Source of the DNA: Pseudomonas thermotolerans DSM 14292
GTDB taxonomy: Bacteria; Pseudomonadota; Gammaproteobacteria; Pseudomonadales; Pseudomonadaceae
NCBI RefSeq assembly: GCF_000364625.1
Contig: NZ_KB822602.1
Location: 153,295 to 217,294, forward strand
DNA: 64,000 nucleotides
Reading direction: 5' to 3'
The position numbers and the translations under genes were made by a program. Every line of letters begins with the position of its first letter. The stretch's first letter is position 1. This document shows, one piece after another, positions 37,976-48,200 of the stretch. The notes under the pieces were generated by a model, which was given only the letters and a program-made list of their open reading frames with translations, was not told where the DNA came from and did no database searches.

Positions 37976-38412
37976 AATTCCGTCGCCGCGCGGGCAATGT
38001 CGCCCGGGAGGAGGTCTTTCTCAACCTGACCTCGATGATCGACGTGATCTTCGTGCTGCTGCTGTTCTTCGTGGTCACCACCACCTTCATCCGTCCGGCG
38101 CAGATGAAGGTGGAACTGCCAGAGGCGGTCAGCGGCACCCCGCCGGAGGCCACCGACCAGCGCCAGCTGGAGGTGGCGATCAGCGCCGACGGCAGCTATG
38201 CGCTGAACGGCCAGCCGCTGGCCAAGAGCGACCTGGCCACCCTGATGGCCGCGCTGCAGAAAGAGTCGCAGGGCGACAGCAGCCTGCCGCTGACCATCAG
38301 CGCCGACGGCAAGGCCACCCACCAGGCGGTGGTCACTGCCATGGACGCGGCCGGCAAGCTCGGCTTCAGCCAGCTGCGCATCACCACCGTCGAGCCCCAG
38401 GCGACCCCCTGA
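37972..38412 (+). CDS. ExbD/TolR-family protein
   Basis: A 146-residue protein with one N-terminal membrane helix containing the essential proton-carrying Asp in [15 protein letters not shown] (about residue 24), and a periplasmic ExbD/TolR domain. It is fused by overlap to both neighbours: GTGA with the ExbB-like gene and TGATG with lpxK. Confidence 0.92.
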   Translation: MKFRRRAGNVAREEVFLNLTSMIDVIFVLLLFFVVTTTFIRPAQMKVELPEAVSGTPPEATDQRQLEVAISADGSYALNGQPLAKSDLATLMAALQKESQGDSSLPLTISADGKATHQAVVTAMDAAGKLGFSQLRITTVEPQATP

Positions 38413-39452
38413 TGGCCTTCGCCGATCGCCTGCTGGCAGCCTGGTATGCCGGGCATCCGGTACTGCACCTGCTGCGCCCCCTGGAATGGCTGTACCGCGG
38501 CGTGGTGCAGCGCCGGCGGCGGCGCTTCCTGGCGGGCGAGGGCGACATCTACCGCGCTCCGGTGCCGGTGCTGGTGGTCGGCAACATCACCGTCGGCGGC
38601 ACCGGCAAGACCCCGCTGATCCTCTGGCTGGTCGAGCACTGCCGGCGTCGCGGCCTCAGGGTCGGGGTGGTCAGCCGTGGCTATGGCGCCCGGCCGCCGC
38701 GGCTGCCCTGGCGGGTCGAGGCCGGGCAGGACGCCGCGCTGGCCGGCGACGAGCCGCTGCTGATCGTCGAGCGCAGCGGCGTGCCGCTGATGATCGATCC
38801 GGACCGTGCCCGCGCGGTGCGCGCGCTGCTGGAGGCCGAGCCGTTGGACCTTATCCTCTGCGACGACGGCCTGCAGCACTACCGCCTGGCACGCGACCTG
38901 GAGCTGGTGCTGGTGGACGCCGCGCGTGGCCTGGGCAACCGCCGCTGCCTGCCGGCCGGGCCGCTGCGCGAGCCGCTGGAGCGCCTGGACAGCGTCGACG
39001 CCATGCTGTTCAACGGCGCCGACGCGGACCGCGTGGAGGGCTTCGCCTTCCGCCTGCAGCCTTCGATGCTGGTCAACCTGGCCAGCGGTCAGCGAGCCGG
39101 TCTCGACCATTTTCCTCCCGGCCAGGCAGTCCATGCCGTGGCCGGCATCGGCAACCCCCAGCGTTTCTTCGCCACGCTCGAAGCGCTAAACTGGCGACCA
39201 GTGACGCACGCCTTCCCCGACCATGCGCGGTACAGTGCGGGACAGCTGGCGTTCAGCCCCGAGCTGCCGCTGCTGATGACCGAGAAGGATGCCGTCAAGT
39301 GCCGGGCCTTCGCAGCGCCGGACTGGTGGTATCTGGCGGTCGACGCCGTTCCCTCGCCGGCCTTCGTCGCCTGGCTCGATGCGCAACTGGCCCGCCTGCT
39401 GCCCGGGCGTTCCGACCTCAAAGGATGTTCCGATGGATCCGAAACTGCTTGA
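38412..39452 (+). CDS. lpxK: tetraacyldisaccharide 4'-kinase
   Basis: A 346-residue membrane-bound P-loop kinase that puts the 4'-phosphate on lipid A precursor. Walker A is [14 protein letters not shown] (about residues 57-70), followed by GVVSRGYGA and the [11 protein letters not shown] signature. The stop lies 20 bases inside the Trm112-like gene, so coupling is tight. Confidence 0.95.
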   Translation: MAFADRLLAAWYAGHPVLHLLRPLEWLYRGVVQRRRRRFLAGEGDIYRAPVPVLVVGNITVGGTGKTPLILWLVEHCRRRGLRVGVVSRGYGARPPRLPWRVEAGQDAALAGDEPLLIVERSGVPLMIDPDRARAVRALLEAEPLDLILCDDGLQHYRLARDLELVLVDAARGLGNRRCLPAGPLREPLERLDSVDAMLFNGADADRVEGFAFRLQPSMLVNLASGQRAGLDHFPPGQAVHAVAGIGNPQRFFATLEALNWRPVTHAFPDHARYSAGQLAFSPELPLLMTEKDAVKCRAFAAPDWWYLAVDAVPSPAFVAWLDAQLARLLPGRSDLKGCSDGSETA

Positions 39453-39618
39453 TATCCTTGCCTGCCCGATCACCAAGGGCCCGCTCAAGCTCAGCGAGGA
39501 CAAGACCGAACTGATCAGCAAGGCCGCCGGCCTGGCCTTTCCCATCCGCGACGGCATCCCGGTGATGCTGGAAAGCGAGGCCCGCACCCTGACCGCAGAA
39601 GAGCGACTGGAGAAATGA
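39433..39618 (+). CDS. Trm112-family small protein (YcaR-like)
   Basis: A 61-residue protein with [13 protein letters not shown] at the N-terminus and [14 protein letters not shown] in the middle, the bacterial Trm112/YcaR pattern. Only one Cys of the zinc pair is kept. In eukaryotes Trm112 activates methyltransferases; the bacterial role is unclear. It begins inside lpxK and ends by overlapping kdsB (ATGA). Confidence 0.88.
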   Translation: MDPKLLDILACPITKGPLKLSEDKTELISKAAGLAFPIRDGIPVMLESEARTLTAEERLEK

Positions 39619-40379
39619 GCCAGGCGTTCACTGTCGTCATTCCCGCCCGCTACGCCTCCACCCGCCTGCCCGGCAAGCCGTTGCAGGACATCGCCGGCAA
39701 GCCGATGGTCCGCCACGTCTGGGAGCAGGCCCGCAAGAGCCGCGCCGAGCGCGTGGTGATCGCCACCGACGACGCGCGCATCGTCGAGGCCTGCCAGGCC
39801 TTCGGCGCCGAGGTGCTGCTGACCCGCGAGGACCACAACTCGGGCACCGACCGCCTGGCCGAGGTGGCCAGCCGGCTGGAGCTCCCCGGCGATGCCATCG
39901 TGGTCAACGTGCAGGGCGACGAACCGCTGATTCCGCCGGCGATCATCGACCAGGTGGCGGCCAACCTGGCGACCCATCCAGAAGCGGGGATCGCCACCCT
40001 GGCCGAGCCCATCGAGGAGGTGGCTGCGCTGTTCAATCCCAATGTGGTCAAGGTGGTCACCGACCGGAACGGCCTGGCCCTGACCTTCAGCCGCGCTCCG
40101 CTGCCCTGGGCGCGCGACGCCTTCGCCGCCAGCCGCGACCAGCTGCCGGCCGGCATTCCCTACCGCCGGCACATCGGTATCTACGCCTACCGTGCGCAGT
40201 TCCTTCACGACTTCGTCGCCTGGGGGGCGTGTTGGCTGGAGAGCTGCGAGAGCCTGGAACAGCTGCGCGCGCTCTGGCACGGGGTGCGCATCCACGTCGC
40301 CGATGCCCTGGAGGCACCGCCCACCGGGGTGGACACCGCGGAAGACCTGGAGCGCGTGCGCCGCTTGCTGGGGGCCTGA
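39615..40379 (+). CDS. kdsB: CMP-KDO synthetase
   Basis: A 254-residue nucleotidyltransferase that activates KDO with CTP for lipopolysaccharide core synthesis. The CTP-binding N-terminus [17 protein letters not shown] (residues 6-22), the [10 protein letters not shown] metal site, and [11 protein letters not shown] are all intact. Confidence 0.96.
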   Translation: MSQAFTVVIPARYASTRLPGKPLQDIAGKPMVRHVWEQARKSRAERVVIATDDARIVEACQAFGAEVLLTREDHNSGTDRLAEVASRLELPGDAIVVNVQGDEPLIPPAIIDQVAANLATHPEAGIATLAEPIEEVAALFNPNVVKVVTDRNGLALTFSRAPLPWARDAFAASRDQLPAGIPYRRHIGIYAYRAQFLHDFVAWGACWLESCESLEQLRALWHGVRIHVADALEAPPTGVDTAEDLERVRRLLGA

Positions 40380-40837
40380 TGAAGATCCTGTTCGTCTGTC
40401 TGGGCAACATCTGCCGTTCGCCCACCGCCGAGGGCGTGTTCCGTCACAAGCTGCAGCAGGCGGGATTGGCTGAGCGGGTGTTGGTGGAATCCGCCGGCAC
40501 CGGAGACTGGCACGTCGGCAAGGCACCGGACCGGCGTGCCCAGCAGGCCGCCGCCCGACGTGGCTATGACCTCTCTGGGCTGCGCGCCCGTCAGGTGGCG
40601 GTCGAGGATTTCCAGCGCTTCGACCTGATCCTCGCCATGGATCACGATAACCTGGCCCGCCTGCGCGCCCTGCATGATGGCGGGCGCGCCGAGCTGGACC
40701 TGTTCCTGCGCCGCTACCGGGTGGGTGACGAGGTGCCTGATCCCTATTACGGCGGCCCCGGCGGCTTCGAGGCGGTCCTCGACCTGATCGAGCAGGCCAG
40801 CGATGCGCTGCTCGACGAGGTCCGGCAACGACTATGA
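40379..40837 (+). CDS. low-molecular-weight protein-tyrosine phosphatase
   Basis: A 152-residue phosphatase. The P-loop CLGNICRS (C-x5-R) begins at residue 7, the general-acid Asp is in VPDPYYGG, and AMDHDN follows the family. It overlaps kdsB by one base and murB by four, so it is made with lipopolysaccharide and peptidoglycan enzymes. Relatives Wzb/Etp act on polysaccharide tyrosine kinases, but no such kinase is nearby. Confidence 0.93.
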   Translation: MKILFVCLGNICRSPTAEGVFRHKLQQAGLAERVLVESAGTGDWHVGKAPDRRAQQAAARRGYDLSGLRARQVAVEDFQRFDLILAMDHDNLARLRALHDGGRAELDLFLRRYRVGDEVPDPYYGGPGGFEAVLDLIEQASDALLDEVRQRL

Positions 40838-41853
40838 GCCTGTCGATCCGCCAGCACGTTTCCCTCAAGCCCTACAACAGCTTCGGCGTCGAGGTGCAGG
40901 CCCGCGCGTTCGCCGAGGCCCATGACGATGACGAGGTCCGCGAGGCCCTCGCCCATGCCCGGGCGCACGGCCTGTCCCTGTTGGTGATCGGCGGCGGCAG
41001 CAACCTGCTCCTTACCGGCGACCAGGACGCCTTGGTGCTGCGCATGGCCAGCCGCGGTCTGCGTATCCTCGCCGACGACGGCGAGCGGGTGCTGGTTGAG
41101 GCCGAGGCCGGCGAGCCCTGGCATCCCTTCGTGCTCTGGACCCTGGAGCAGGGTCTGGGCGGGCTGGAGAACCTCAGCCTGATCCCCGGTACCGTGGGCG
41201 CTGCGCCCATGCAGAACATCGGCGCTTACGGAGTGGAGCTCAAGGACGTGTTCGCCGGACTCACCGCCCTGGACCGGCAGAGCGGCGAGCTGCGCGATTT
41301 CGTTCTGGAGGAATGCCGCTTCGCCTACCGTGACAGCCTGTTCAAGCAGCAGCCGGGGCGCTGGCTGATCCTCCGCGTGCGTTTCGCCCTGTCGCGCAGA
41401 CCCACCCTGCACCTGGATTACGGTCCGGTGTGTCAGCGCCTGGCCGAGCAGGGCATCGAGCGACCGACGCCCAAGGACGTCAGCCGGGCGATCTGCGCGA
41501 TCCGCAGCGAGAAGCTCCCCGACCCGGCGCAGTTGGGCAATGCCGGCAGCTTCTTCAAGAACCCTGTGGTCTCCGCCGAGAGGGCTGCTCGGCTGCGTCA
41601 GCAACACGCCGATCTGGTCGCCTATCCGCAACCCGATGGCCAGGTAAAGCTGGCTGCCGGCTGGCTGATCGAGCGCGCCGGGTGGAAGGGTTTCCGCGAT
41701 GGCGACGCTGGGGTGCACCGCCTGCAGGCCCTGGTGCTGGTCAACTACGGCAAGGCCAGCGGTCGGCAGTTGCTGGATCTGGCGCGGCGCATCCAGGTCG
41801 ACGTCGCGGCGCGCTTCGGCGTGGAGCTGGAGATCGAGCCCAACGTGCTCTAA
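40834..41853 (+). CDS. murB: UDP-N-acetylenolpyruvoylglucosamine reductase
   Basis: A 339-residue type I MurB. FAD-binding VIGGGSNLLL and PGTVGAAPMQNIGAYG, and the proton-donor Ser in GNAGSFFKNP, are present. It reduces UDP-GlcNAc-enolpyruvate to UDP-MurNAc with NADPH. It ends the overlapping chain that begins with the ExbB-like gene. Confidence 0.96.
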   Translation: MSLSIRQHVSLKPYNSFGVEVQARAFAEAHDDDEVREALAHARAHGLSLLVIGGGSNLLLTGDQDALVLRMASRGLRILADDGERVLVEAEAGEPWHPFVLWTLEQGLGGLENLSLIPGTVGAAPMQNIGAYGVELKDVFAGLTALDRQSGELRDFVLEECRFAYRDSLFKQQPGRWLILRVRFALSRRPTLHLDYGPVCQRLAEQGIERPTPKDVSRAICAIRSEKLPDPAQLGNAGSFFKNPVVSAERAARLRQQHADLVAYPQPDGQVKLAAGWLIERAGWKGFRDGDAGVHRLQALVLVNYGKASGRQLLDLARRIQVDVAARFGVELEIEPNVL

Positions 41854-41913
41854 ATCCCGCGCTCTGCGGCCCGGCTCGTCGAACTGTTGCTCCGAGCGAA
41901 TCCGCCAGAAATG

Positions 41914-41941
41914 AAAAAGGGATGCTTACGCATCCCTTTTT
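41914..41941. terminator. bidirectional terminator between murB and rne
   Basis: AAAAAGGGATGC and GCATCCCTTTTT form a symmetric stem around TTAC, with A and T tracts on both sides, so it can stop transcripts from both convergent genes. Confidence 0.88.
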
Positions 41942-41957
41942 CGTGGCTGCCTGAAAC

Positions 41958-44900
41958 TCAGGCGAGCGGCTTGGCGTCCGGATCGGCCGGTTTTTCAGCC
42001 TGATCTTCCGCCTTGGTTTCCTCAGCCTGGACGGCAGGTTCGGCGGCCGGTTCGGCTTCGGCGGTCGGAGCTTCCTGCGCGACCGGCTGTTCGGCCTGCG
42101 ACGCCGTTTCGGGGCTTTCCGCGGTGGCCGGGGTCGGCTCGCTGGCGCTCACCGGCTGTTCAGCCGCTTCGGCTTGGGCCGGGGCTTCGCTCGCAGCGGC
42201 CTCGGCTTCCGCCTGAGCCTGTTCGCGGGCCAGCCGCTCGGCCTCCTCACGCTGCCGGCGTTCGGCCTCCTCGCGCTGACGGCGACGCACTTCACGTGGG
42301 TCGTTCGGCGCGCGGCCGGTGAACACAGGCGCCGGCTGGACCGGAGCGGGTTCGGCCTGGACGGCCGGGGCCGGTTCGGCGGGCGACTGGGTAGCTTCGA
42401 CGGCAGGCGCGCTCTCCTCGGCGACCTGCGGAGCCGGGGCGGCGGATTCGGCAGCAGACGGAACTTCCTGGGCCGGCGCTTCGTTCTCGACCGGAGCCGG
42501 GGCGGTCTCGGCGCTCGAGGTGCTTTCCTCGGCAGCGGCCGGAACTTCGGCCGGGGCCTCGGCGACCGGCTGGGCGACCACGGCGGTTTCCTCGGCGCTT
42601 TCAGTTTCGGCCGCTTCGGCAGTCGCGGCGACCACGGCACTGGCGGCCACGGCGGCGGCTGCGGCGATGGCGCCGTCGCTACCTTCCTCGGCGGCTTCGA
42701 TCAGGTTGCCTTCGGCATCACGCTGGCGCTCGCGGCGGTTGCTGCGGCGGCGCTGGCCGCGGGAGCGGCGGCGCGGACGTTCGTTCTCGCCGGCTTCCTG
42801 CTGCTCGTCCTCGTTCAGCAACTCCTCGTTGGGCAGGGCTTCAGCCTCGCTGGCGGCCTGTTCGGAAACGGCGCGGGCCTGGCGCTCCTCACGCGGCGGA
42901 CGGGGCTGGCGTTCCTCGCGCGGCTTGCGCTCGGCACGTTCCTCGCCGGCGGCCGGGGCATCCAGCGGCTCGCGCAGTTCGCGCACGCGCTCTTCGCGGG
43001 CCTGGCGCTCGCGGCGGTTGTCCTCGCGGGGCTTGCGTTCCTCGCGGGCCGGACGCTCGCGGCGGCCTTCCTCGCGGGGCTGCTGCTCGTCGCGGGCCTG
43101 GCGCTCCTCGCGGGGCTTGCGCTCCTCGTCGCGACGGCCACCGCGGTCACGATCGCGATTGCGGTTCTGCTGACGGCCGCTGCGGCGCTCCTCGTTACGC
43201 GGCTGACGCTCGCCGGCAGCCTTCTTCTCGGCCACGGCGGGCTTTTCCTCTTCCTTGGAGGCGAACAGGCTGACCAGCGATTTCACCAGCCCCTTGAACA
43301 GGCTGGGCTGCGGCGCGGGAGCGGCGGCGGGGGCTTCCTCGACCACCTGCACCGGGGCGGCCGGACGCGGCGGGGCGGCCTTGATCGCGGCCTCCTGGCG
43401 CACCAGGGTACGGGTAGCGCTGACCGGCTGCTCTTCCTCGACCTCCGAGCCGGCCATCTCGTAGCTGGACTGACCGCTGAGCACTTCCGGGCTGTCGTCG
43501 CGCAGGCGCTGGACCTCGAAGTGCGGGGTCTCCAGGTGGTCGCTGGGCAGGATGACGATGCGTGCACGGGTGCGCAGCTCGATCTTGGTGATGGCGTTGC
43601 GCTTCTCGTTGAGCAGGAAGGCGGCCACCGGGATCGGTACCTTGGCGCGTACTTCGGCGGTGCGCTCCTTCAGCGCCTCCTCCTCGATCAGGCGCAGGAT
43701 CGCCAGGGACAGGGATTCGACGTCGCGGATGATGCCCTGGCCGTTGCAGCGCGGGCAGACGATGCCGCTGGTCTCGCCGAGGGACGGACGTAGGCGCTGG
43801 CGGGACATCTCCAGCAGGCCGAAGCGCGAGATGCGGCCGATCTGCACGCGGGCGCGGTCGGCCTCCAGGCATTCGCGCATGCGCTCTTCCACGGCACGCT
43901 GGTTCTTCGCCGGTGTCATGTCGATGAAGTCGATGACGATCAGCCCGCCGATGTCACGCAGACGCAGCTGGCGGGCGATTTCCTCGGCCGCTTCCAGGTT
44001 GGTCTGCAGGGCGGTTTCCTCGATGTCGGCGCCCTTGGTGGCGCGCGCCGAGTTGATGTCGATGGAGACCAGCGCCTCGGTGGGGTCGATGACGATGGAG
44101 CCGCCGGAGGGCAGCTTCACTTCGCGTTGGAAGGCGGTCTCGATCTGGCTTTCGATCTGGAAGCGGTTGAACAGCGGGACGCTGTCCTCGTACAGCTTGA
44201 TCTTGCTGGCGTACTGCGGCATCACCTGCTGGATGAAGGTCAGGGCCTCCTGCTGGGCCTCGACGCTGTCGATCAGCACCTCGCCGATGTCCTGGCGCAG
44301 GTAGTCGCGGATGGCGCGGATGATGACGTTGGATTCCTGGTAGATCAGGAAGGGGGCAGGGCGGCTGGTGGAGGCTTCCTTGATGGCGTTCCACAGCTGC
44401 AGCAGGTAGTCCAGGTCCCACTGCATCTCCTCGCTGGAGCGGCCGAGACCGGCGGTACGCACGATCAGGCCCATGTCCGGCGGGACTTCCAGACCGTTCA
44501 GCGCCTCGCGCAGCTCGTTGCGCTCCTCGCCCTCGATGCGCCGGGAGATGCCGCCGGCCCGCGGGTTGTTGGGCATCAGTACCAGGTAGCGACCGGCCAG
44601 GCTGATGAAGGTGGTCAGGGCCGCGCCCTTGTTGCCGCGCTCTTCCTTCTCGACCTGGACGATGACTTCCTGGCCTTCGGAGATCACGTCCTTGATGTTG
44701 ACGCGACCGCCTTCCGGGGTCTTCTTGAAGTATTCGCGGGAGATTTCCTTGAGGGGGAGGAAGCCGTGACGTTCGGAGCCGAAGTCGACGAAGGCGGCTT
44801 CCAGGCTGGGTTCGACTCGGGTGATGCGACCTTTGTAGATGTTGGCCTTCTTCTGCTCGCGGGCGCCCGACTCGATGTCCAGGTCGTAGAGGCGTTGGCC

Positions 44901-44960
44901 GTCTACCAGGGCGACACGCAACTCTTCGGGCTGAGTTGCGTTAATTAGCATTCTTTTCAT
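41958..44960 (-). CDS. rne: ribonuclease E
   Basis: A 1000-residue endoribonuclease, core of the RNA degradosome. The catalytic half (to about residue 510) has an S1 domain ([20 protein letters not shown]), the DNase I-like site with VSIDINSA and IVIDFIDM, and the zinc link CPRCNGQG. The C-terminal half is disordered: an Arg/Glu-rich block with five REER copies (about 640-750), then an Ala/Glu/Pro-rich block, with [13 protein letters not shown] near residue 885. [10 protein letters not shown] is the usual family start. The leader is structured. Confidence 0.96.
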   Translation of the reverse strand: MKRMLINATQPEELRVALVDGQRLYDLDIESGAREQKKANIYKGRITRVEPSLEAAFVDFGSERHGFLPLKEISREYFKKTPEGGRVNIKDVISEGQEVIVQVEKEERGNKGAALTTFISLAGRYLVLMPNNPRAGGISRRIEGEERNELREALNGLEVPPDMGLIVRTAGLGRSSEEMQWDLDYLLQLWNAIKEASTSRPAPFLIYQESNVIIRAIRDYLRQDIGEVLIDSVEAQQEALTFIQQVMPQYASKIKLYEDSVPLFNRFQIESQIETAFQREVKLPSGGSIVIDPTEALVSIDINSARATKGADIEETALQTNLEAAEEIARQLRLRDIGGLIVIDFIDMTPAKNQRAVEERMRECLEADRARVQIGRISRFGLLEMSRQRLRPSLGETSGIVCPRCNGQGIIRDVESLSLAILRLIEEEALKERTAEVRAKVPIPVAAFLLNEKRNAITKIELRTRARIVILPSDHLETPHFEVQRLRDDSPEVLSGQSSYEMAGSEVEEEQPVSATRTLVRQEAAIKAAPPRPAAPVQVVEEAPAAAPAPQPSLFKGLVKSLVSLFASKEEEKPAVAEKKAAGERQPRNEERRSGRQQNRNRDRDRGGRRDEERKPREERQARDEQQPREEGRRERPAREERKPREDNRRERQAREERVRELREPLDAPAAGEERAERKPREERQPRPPREERQARAVSEQAASEAEALPNEELLNEDEQQEAGENERPRRRSRGQRRRSNRRERQRDAEGNLIEAAEEGSDGAIAAAAAVAASAVVAATAEAAETESAEETAVVAQPVAEAPAEVPAAAEESTSSAETAPAPVENEAPAQEVPSAAESAAPAPQVAEESAPAVEATQSPAEPAPAVQAEPAPVQPAPVFTGRAPNDPREVRRRQREEAERRQREEAERLAREQAQAEAEAAASEAPAQAEAAEQPVSASEPTPATAESPETASQAEQPVAQEAPTAEAEPAAEPAVQAEETKAEDQAEKPADPDAKPLA

Positions 44961-45062
44961 GTAGTACCGTTGGTTTCCGGGCTGCCGGAAACGGCGGACG
45001 GCACACACGACTCTCAGGGTCGGTGCCAGGTGTGCGTCAGGAACGGTTGTCAGTCGTTCCTG
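44961..45062 (-). promoter_or_regulatory. structured 5' leader of rne with three hairpins
   Basis: On the transcript of rne three stem-loops follow each other before the start codon. Stem 1 is CAGGAACG/CGTTCCTG (45038-45062). Stem 2 has two parts, GGCAC/GTGCC and CGAC/GTCG (45000-45027). Stem 3 is GTTTCCGG/CCGGAAAC with a four-base loop (44973-44992), ending 12 bases before the ATG. RNase E of E. coli controls its own mRNA through leader hairpins. The remaining gap up to rluC (45063-45511) shows no gene and no clear rne promoter. Confidence 0.55.
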
Positions 45063-45511
45063 TGTCAAGCGACGCCGGCATCTGGGCCGGGGGCGCGACG
45101 GACGTCTCCTGTTCTTGTGCTGACAGAAGCACTCAATACCAAGGAGGAGGAATCAGTCGCCGGCAGCGGACGCGTCGAGCGTCTTGGGAAAAGCTAATGC
45201 TACGCATGCCGACGATTGTGCATCTCCACCCTACACGCATCGCTGAAAATCGGGTGCCGCTCGCAGAATCCGCAGCGGGTTGGCAATAAGCGCGTCACCT
45301 GGAAGGGCCGCGCGTCATAACTCAAGGCGTTGTTTCAGGGGCGTTCGCAGGATGTGCGCGGAACGACCCGTCGGACGGCCTTCTGCGTCCTGAATGTCGT
45401 TGCTCACGGCCCGGAGATGGCAGTTTTGGCGATCATCCCGGAGCCGGGCCGTTTTTGGCGGCGTTGGCGACTATAGCAGCTCCGATTAAGTGCTTCAATT
45501 CGATAAAAAAT

Positions 45512-45520
45512 TGTTATGAT
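45512..45520 (+). promoter_or_regulatory. extended -10 element before rluC
   Basis: TGTTATGAT has the TGn extension followed by TATGAT (45515-45520). A start point seven bases on would fall at about 45527, the first base of the rluC ATG. I see no good -35. Confidence 0.4.
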
Positions 45521-45526
45521 GAGCGG

Positions 45527-46483
45527 ATGAATGAACCTGCCTCTTCGGCTTCTGGCGTCCAACTGCTCGAAGTCGCTCCGGAATACGCCGGCCAACGTAT
45601 CGACAACTTCCTGCTCGCCCGCCTCAAGGGAGCGCCCAAGACCCTGATCTACCGCATCCTCCGCAAGGGTGAGGTGCGGGTGAACAAGGGGCGCGTCAAG
45701 CCCGACTACAAGCTGCAGGCGGGCGACATCGTGCGCGTGCCGCCGGTGCGCCTGCCCGAGCGCGACGAGCCGGCGCCGGTGGCCCAGGGCCTGCTGGAGC
45801 GCCTGGAAGCCGCCATCCTCTACGAGGACAAGGCGCTGATCGTCCTCAACAAGCCGGCCGGCATCGCTGTGCACGGTGGCAGCGGGTTGAGCTTCGGGGT
45901 GATCGAGGCGCTGCGCCAGCTGCGCCCGGAGGTCAGGGAGCTGGAGCTGGTCCATCGTCTGGACCGCGACACCTCGGGCCTGTTGATGGTGGCCAAGAAG
46001 CGCAGCATGCTGCGCCACCTGCACGAGGCGCTGCGCCGCGACGGCGGGGTGGACAAGCGCTACATGGCGCTGGTGCGCGGCAACTGGCCGACCTCGAAGA
46101 AGAAGGTGGCCGCGCCGCTGCAGAAGAACAACCTGCGCTCCGGTGAGCGTATGGTGGAGGTGAGCATTGAGGGCAAGGAGGCGCTGACCCTGTTCCGCGT
46201 GCTGCGTCGCTTCGGCGAGTTCGCCACCCTGGTGGAGGCCAGTCCGGTCACCGGGCGCACTCACCAGATCCGCGTGCATGCCAAGCATGCCGGACACCCC
46301 ATCGCCGGCGACGCCAAGTACGGCGACGACGACTTCACTCGGGAGATCCGCGAGCTGGGTGGCAAGCGCCTGTTCCTGCACGCCTACGCCCTGAAGGTGC
46401 CGATGCCGGATGGCAGCGAGCTGCAGCTCGAGGCTCCGGTGGATCAGGTCTGGGAGCAGACCCTGGAGCGTCTCGGTGCGTGA
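45527..46483 (+). CDS. rluC: 23S rRNA pseudouridine synthase C
   Basis: A 318-residue RluA-family enzyme. An N-terminal S4 RNA-binding domain (about 17-75) is followed by the catalytic domain with Asp in [15 protein letters not shown] (about residue 146). It modifies uridines 955, 2504 and 2580 of 23S rRNA in E. coli numbering. It is divergent from rne, and its stop overlaps the HAD gene by eight bases. Confidence 0.93.
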   Translation: MNEPASSASGVQLLEVAPEYAGQRIDNFLLARLKGAPKTLIYRILRKGEVRVNKGRVKPDYKLQAGDIVRVPPVRLPERDEPAPVAQGLLERLEAAILYEDKALIVLNKPAGIAVHGGSGLSFGVIEALRQLRPEVRELELVHRLDRDTSGLLMVAKKRSMLRHLHEALRRDGGVDKRYMALVRGNWPTSKKKVAAPLQKNNLRSGERMVEVSIEGKEALTLFRVLRRFGEFATLVEASPVTGRTHQIRVHAKHAGHPIAGDAKYGDDDFTREIRELGGKRLFLHAYALKVPMPDGSELQLEAPVDQVWEQTLERLGA

Positions 46484-47171
46484 CTATCGCTTGCTGATCT
46501 TCGACTGGGACGGCACGCTGGTGGACTCCATTCAGCGTATCGTCGACTCCATGCGCCTGGCCGCTGAAGCCTGCGGCCTGCCGTGCCGCGACGATGCGGC
46601 GATCCGCGGGATCATCGGCCTGGGCCTGCCGGAGGCGATCCGCACCCTGTATCCGGAGCTGGACGACCTGGCGCTGATCGAGCGCGTCCGCCGCCTCTAT
46701 GGCGAACACTATCTGGCCTTCGAGGCCCGGCCGTCGCGGTTGTTCGATGGGGTCGCCGAGTCGCTGGAGGCGTTCCGCGCCGAGGGCTACCGTCTGGCGG
46801 TGGCCACCGGCAAGACCCGGCGCGGTCTGGATGCGGTGCTGGCCGGGCAGGGCTGGCAGGATTACTTCGACGTCACCCGCTGCGCGGACGAGACGGCCAG
46901 CAAGCCGGACCCGCGGATGCTCCACGAGATCCTCGAGCACTGCGGGGTGGTGCCGGAAGAGGCCCTGATGGTGGGTGATTCGGTCTTCGATCTGCGCATG
47001 GCGCACCGGGCCGGGATGGACGCGGTGGCGGTGGGCTACGGCGCGCAGCCGCTGGCATTGCTGCGCGAGGAGAAACCGTGCCTGGCGATCGAGTCGTTCG
47101 GCGAGCTGCGTGCCTGGTTGGGGCAGCGCAGGCAATGGTCATTACGGGAGATGAATGCGTATGGCGGATGA
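46476..47171 (+). CDS. HAD-family phosphatase (Gph-like)
   Basis: A 231-residue HAD hydrolase. Motif I is [10 protein letters not shown] (residues 8-17), motif II falls in [11 protein letters not shown], and motifs III/IV in ASKPDPRML and [12 protein letters not shown] helical cap between residues 18 and 80 is of the phosphoglycolate phosphatase type. The substrate is not determined. GTG start inside the end of rluC. Confidence 0.88.
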   Translation: MRDYRLLIFDWDGTLVDSIQRIVDSMRLAAEACGLPCRDDAAIRGIIGLGLPEAIRTLYPELDDLALIERVRRLYGEHYLAFEARPSRLFDGVAESLEAFRAEGYRLAVATGKTRRGLDAVLAGQGWQDYFDVTRCADETASKPDPRMLHEILEHCGVVPEEALMVGDSVFDLRMAHRAGMDAVAVGYGAQPLALLREEKPCLAIESFGELRAWLGQRRQWSLREMNAYGG

Positions 47172-48141
47172 ATGGAAAGCCCCGACGGAAGGCAATGAGG
47201 AGGCCAAGAGCTGGCGGCTGCTGGAGAAGGTGCTGCTGTCCAGCGTGCAGGAGCAGCGTCGGGCCCGGCGCTGGGGGATCTTCTTCAAGCTGTTGACCTT
47301 CGCCTACCTGTTCGTGGCCTTGGCGGTGTTCTCGCCGCGTTTCGGCTTCCAGGGGGCGGCCGGCAGCGGTGATGCACATACCGCGCTGATCGAGATCACC
47401 GGGATGATCGCCGACAAGGAACAGGCCAGTGCCGACAACGTGGTCACCGCCCTGCGCCGGGCCTTCGAGGATTCCAGAACCAAGGGCGTGGTGCTGCGCA
47501 TCAACAGTCCGGGCGGTAGTCCGGTGCAGTCCGGCTACATCTATGACGAGATCCGCCGGCTGCGCGGTGAGCATCCGGACATCAAGGTCTACGCGGTGAT
47601 CACCGACCTGGGCGCCTCCGGGGCTTACTATATTGCCAGCGCCGCCGATGCCATCTATGCCGACAAGGCCAGCCTGGTCGGCTCCATCGGCGTCACCGCC
47701 GCGGGCTTCGGTTTCGTCGGCACCATGGAGAAGCTCGGTGTGGACCGCAGGGTCTATACCGCCGGCGAGCACAAGGCCTTCCTCGATCCCTTCCAGCCGG
47801 CCAAGGAGGATGAAGTCCGCTTCTGGCAGCAGGTGCTGGAGACCACCCACCGGCAGTTCATCGACAGCGTCAAGAAGGGCCGTGGCGAGCGTCTCAAGGA
47901 TGCCGAGCATCCGGAACTGTTCTCCGGTCTGGTGTGGTCCGGCGAGCAGGCGCTGGAGCTGGGGCTGATCGACGGTCTGGGCAGCGCCAGCTCGGTGGCC
48001 CGCGACGTGGTGGGTGCCAAGGACCTGGTGGACTTCACCATTCAGGAGTCGCCCTTCGATCGCTTCGCCAAGCGCCTGGGCGCCGGCGTTGCCGCCCATC
48101 TGTCGCTGCTGATGGGGCTGCAGGGGCCGTCGCTGCACTGA
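47161..48141 (+). CDS. sppA: S49-family signal peptide peptidase (short SppA)
   Basis: A 326-residue inner-membrane serine protease with one membrane helix (about 40-60). The probable nucleophile Ser is in LGASGAYYIAS, GSIGVTAAG follows, and a candidate catalytic Lys lies in AGEHKAFLDPF. It is half the length of the duplicated E. coli SppA, like the Gram-positive enzymes. An ATG two codons earlier (47155) is also possible. It begins within the end of the HAD gene. Confidence 0.9.
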   Translation: MADEWKAPTEGNEEAKSWRLLEKVLLSSVQEQRRARRWGIFFKLLTFAYLFVALAVFSPRFGFQGAAGSGDAHTALIEITGMIADKEQASADNVVTALRRAFEDSRTKGVVLRINSPGGSPVQSGYIYDEIRRLRGEHPDIKVYAVITDLGASGAYYIASAADAIYADKASLVGSIGVTAAGFGFVGTMEKLGVDRRVYTAGEHKAFLDPFQPAKEDEVRFWQQVLETTHRQFIDSVKKGRGERLKDAEHPELFSGLVWSGEQALELGLIDGLGSASSVARDVVGAKDLVDFTIQESPFDRFAKRLGAGVAAHLSLLMGLQGPSLH

Positions 48142-48155
48142 GTCCTGCTCATGCG

Positions 48156-48187
48156 AGAAGCCGGCCCGAAGCCGGCTTCTTCTTTTT
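48156..48187 (+). terminator. terminator after sppA
   Basis: AGAAGCCGGC and GCCGGCTTCT form a perfect 10-bp stem with a five-base loop, followed by TCTTTTT. It ends the rluC-HAD-sppA transcript just before the convergent maf gene. Confidence 0.88.
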
Positions 48188-48200
48188 ATATTTATATGGA

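Noticed and set aside
42174..43793. 539-residue open frame antisense to rne
   Set aside because: Gly/Leu/Ala repeats mirror the Arg/Glu-rich RNase E tail on the other strand. It is a codon-bias shadow without a ribosome site or family sequence.
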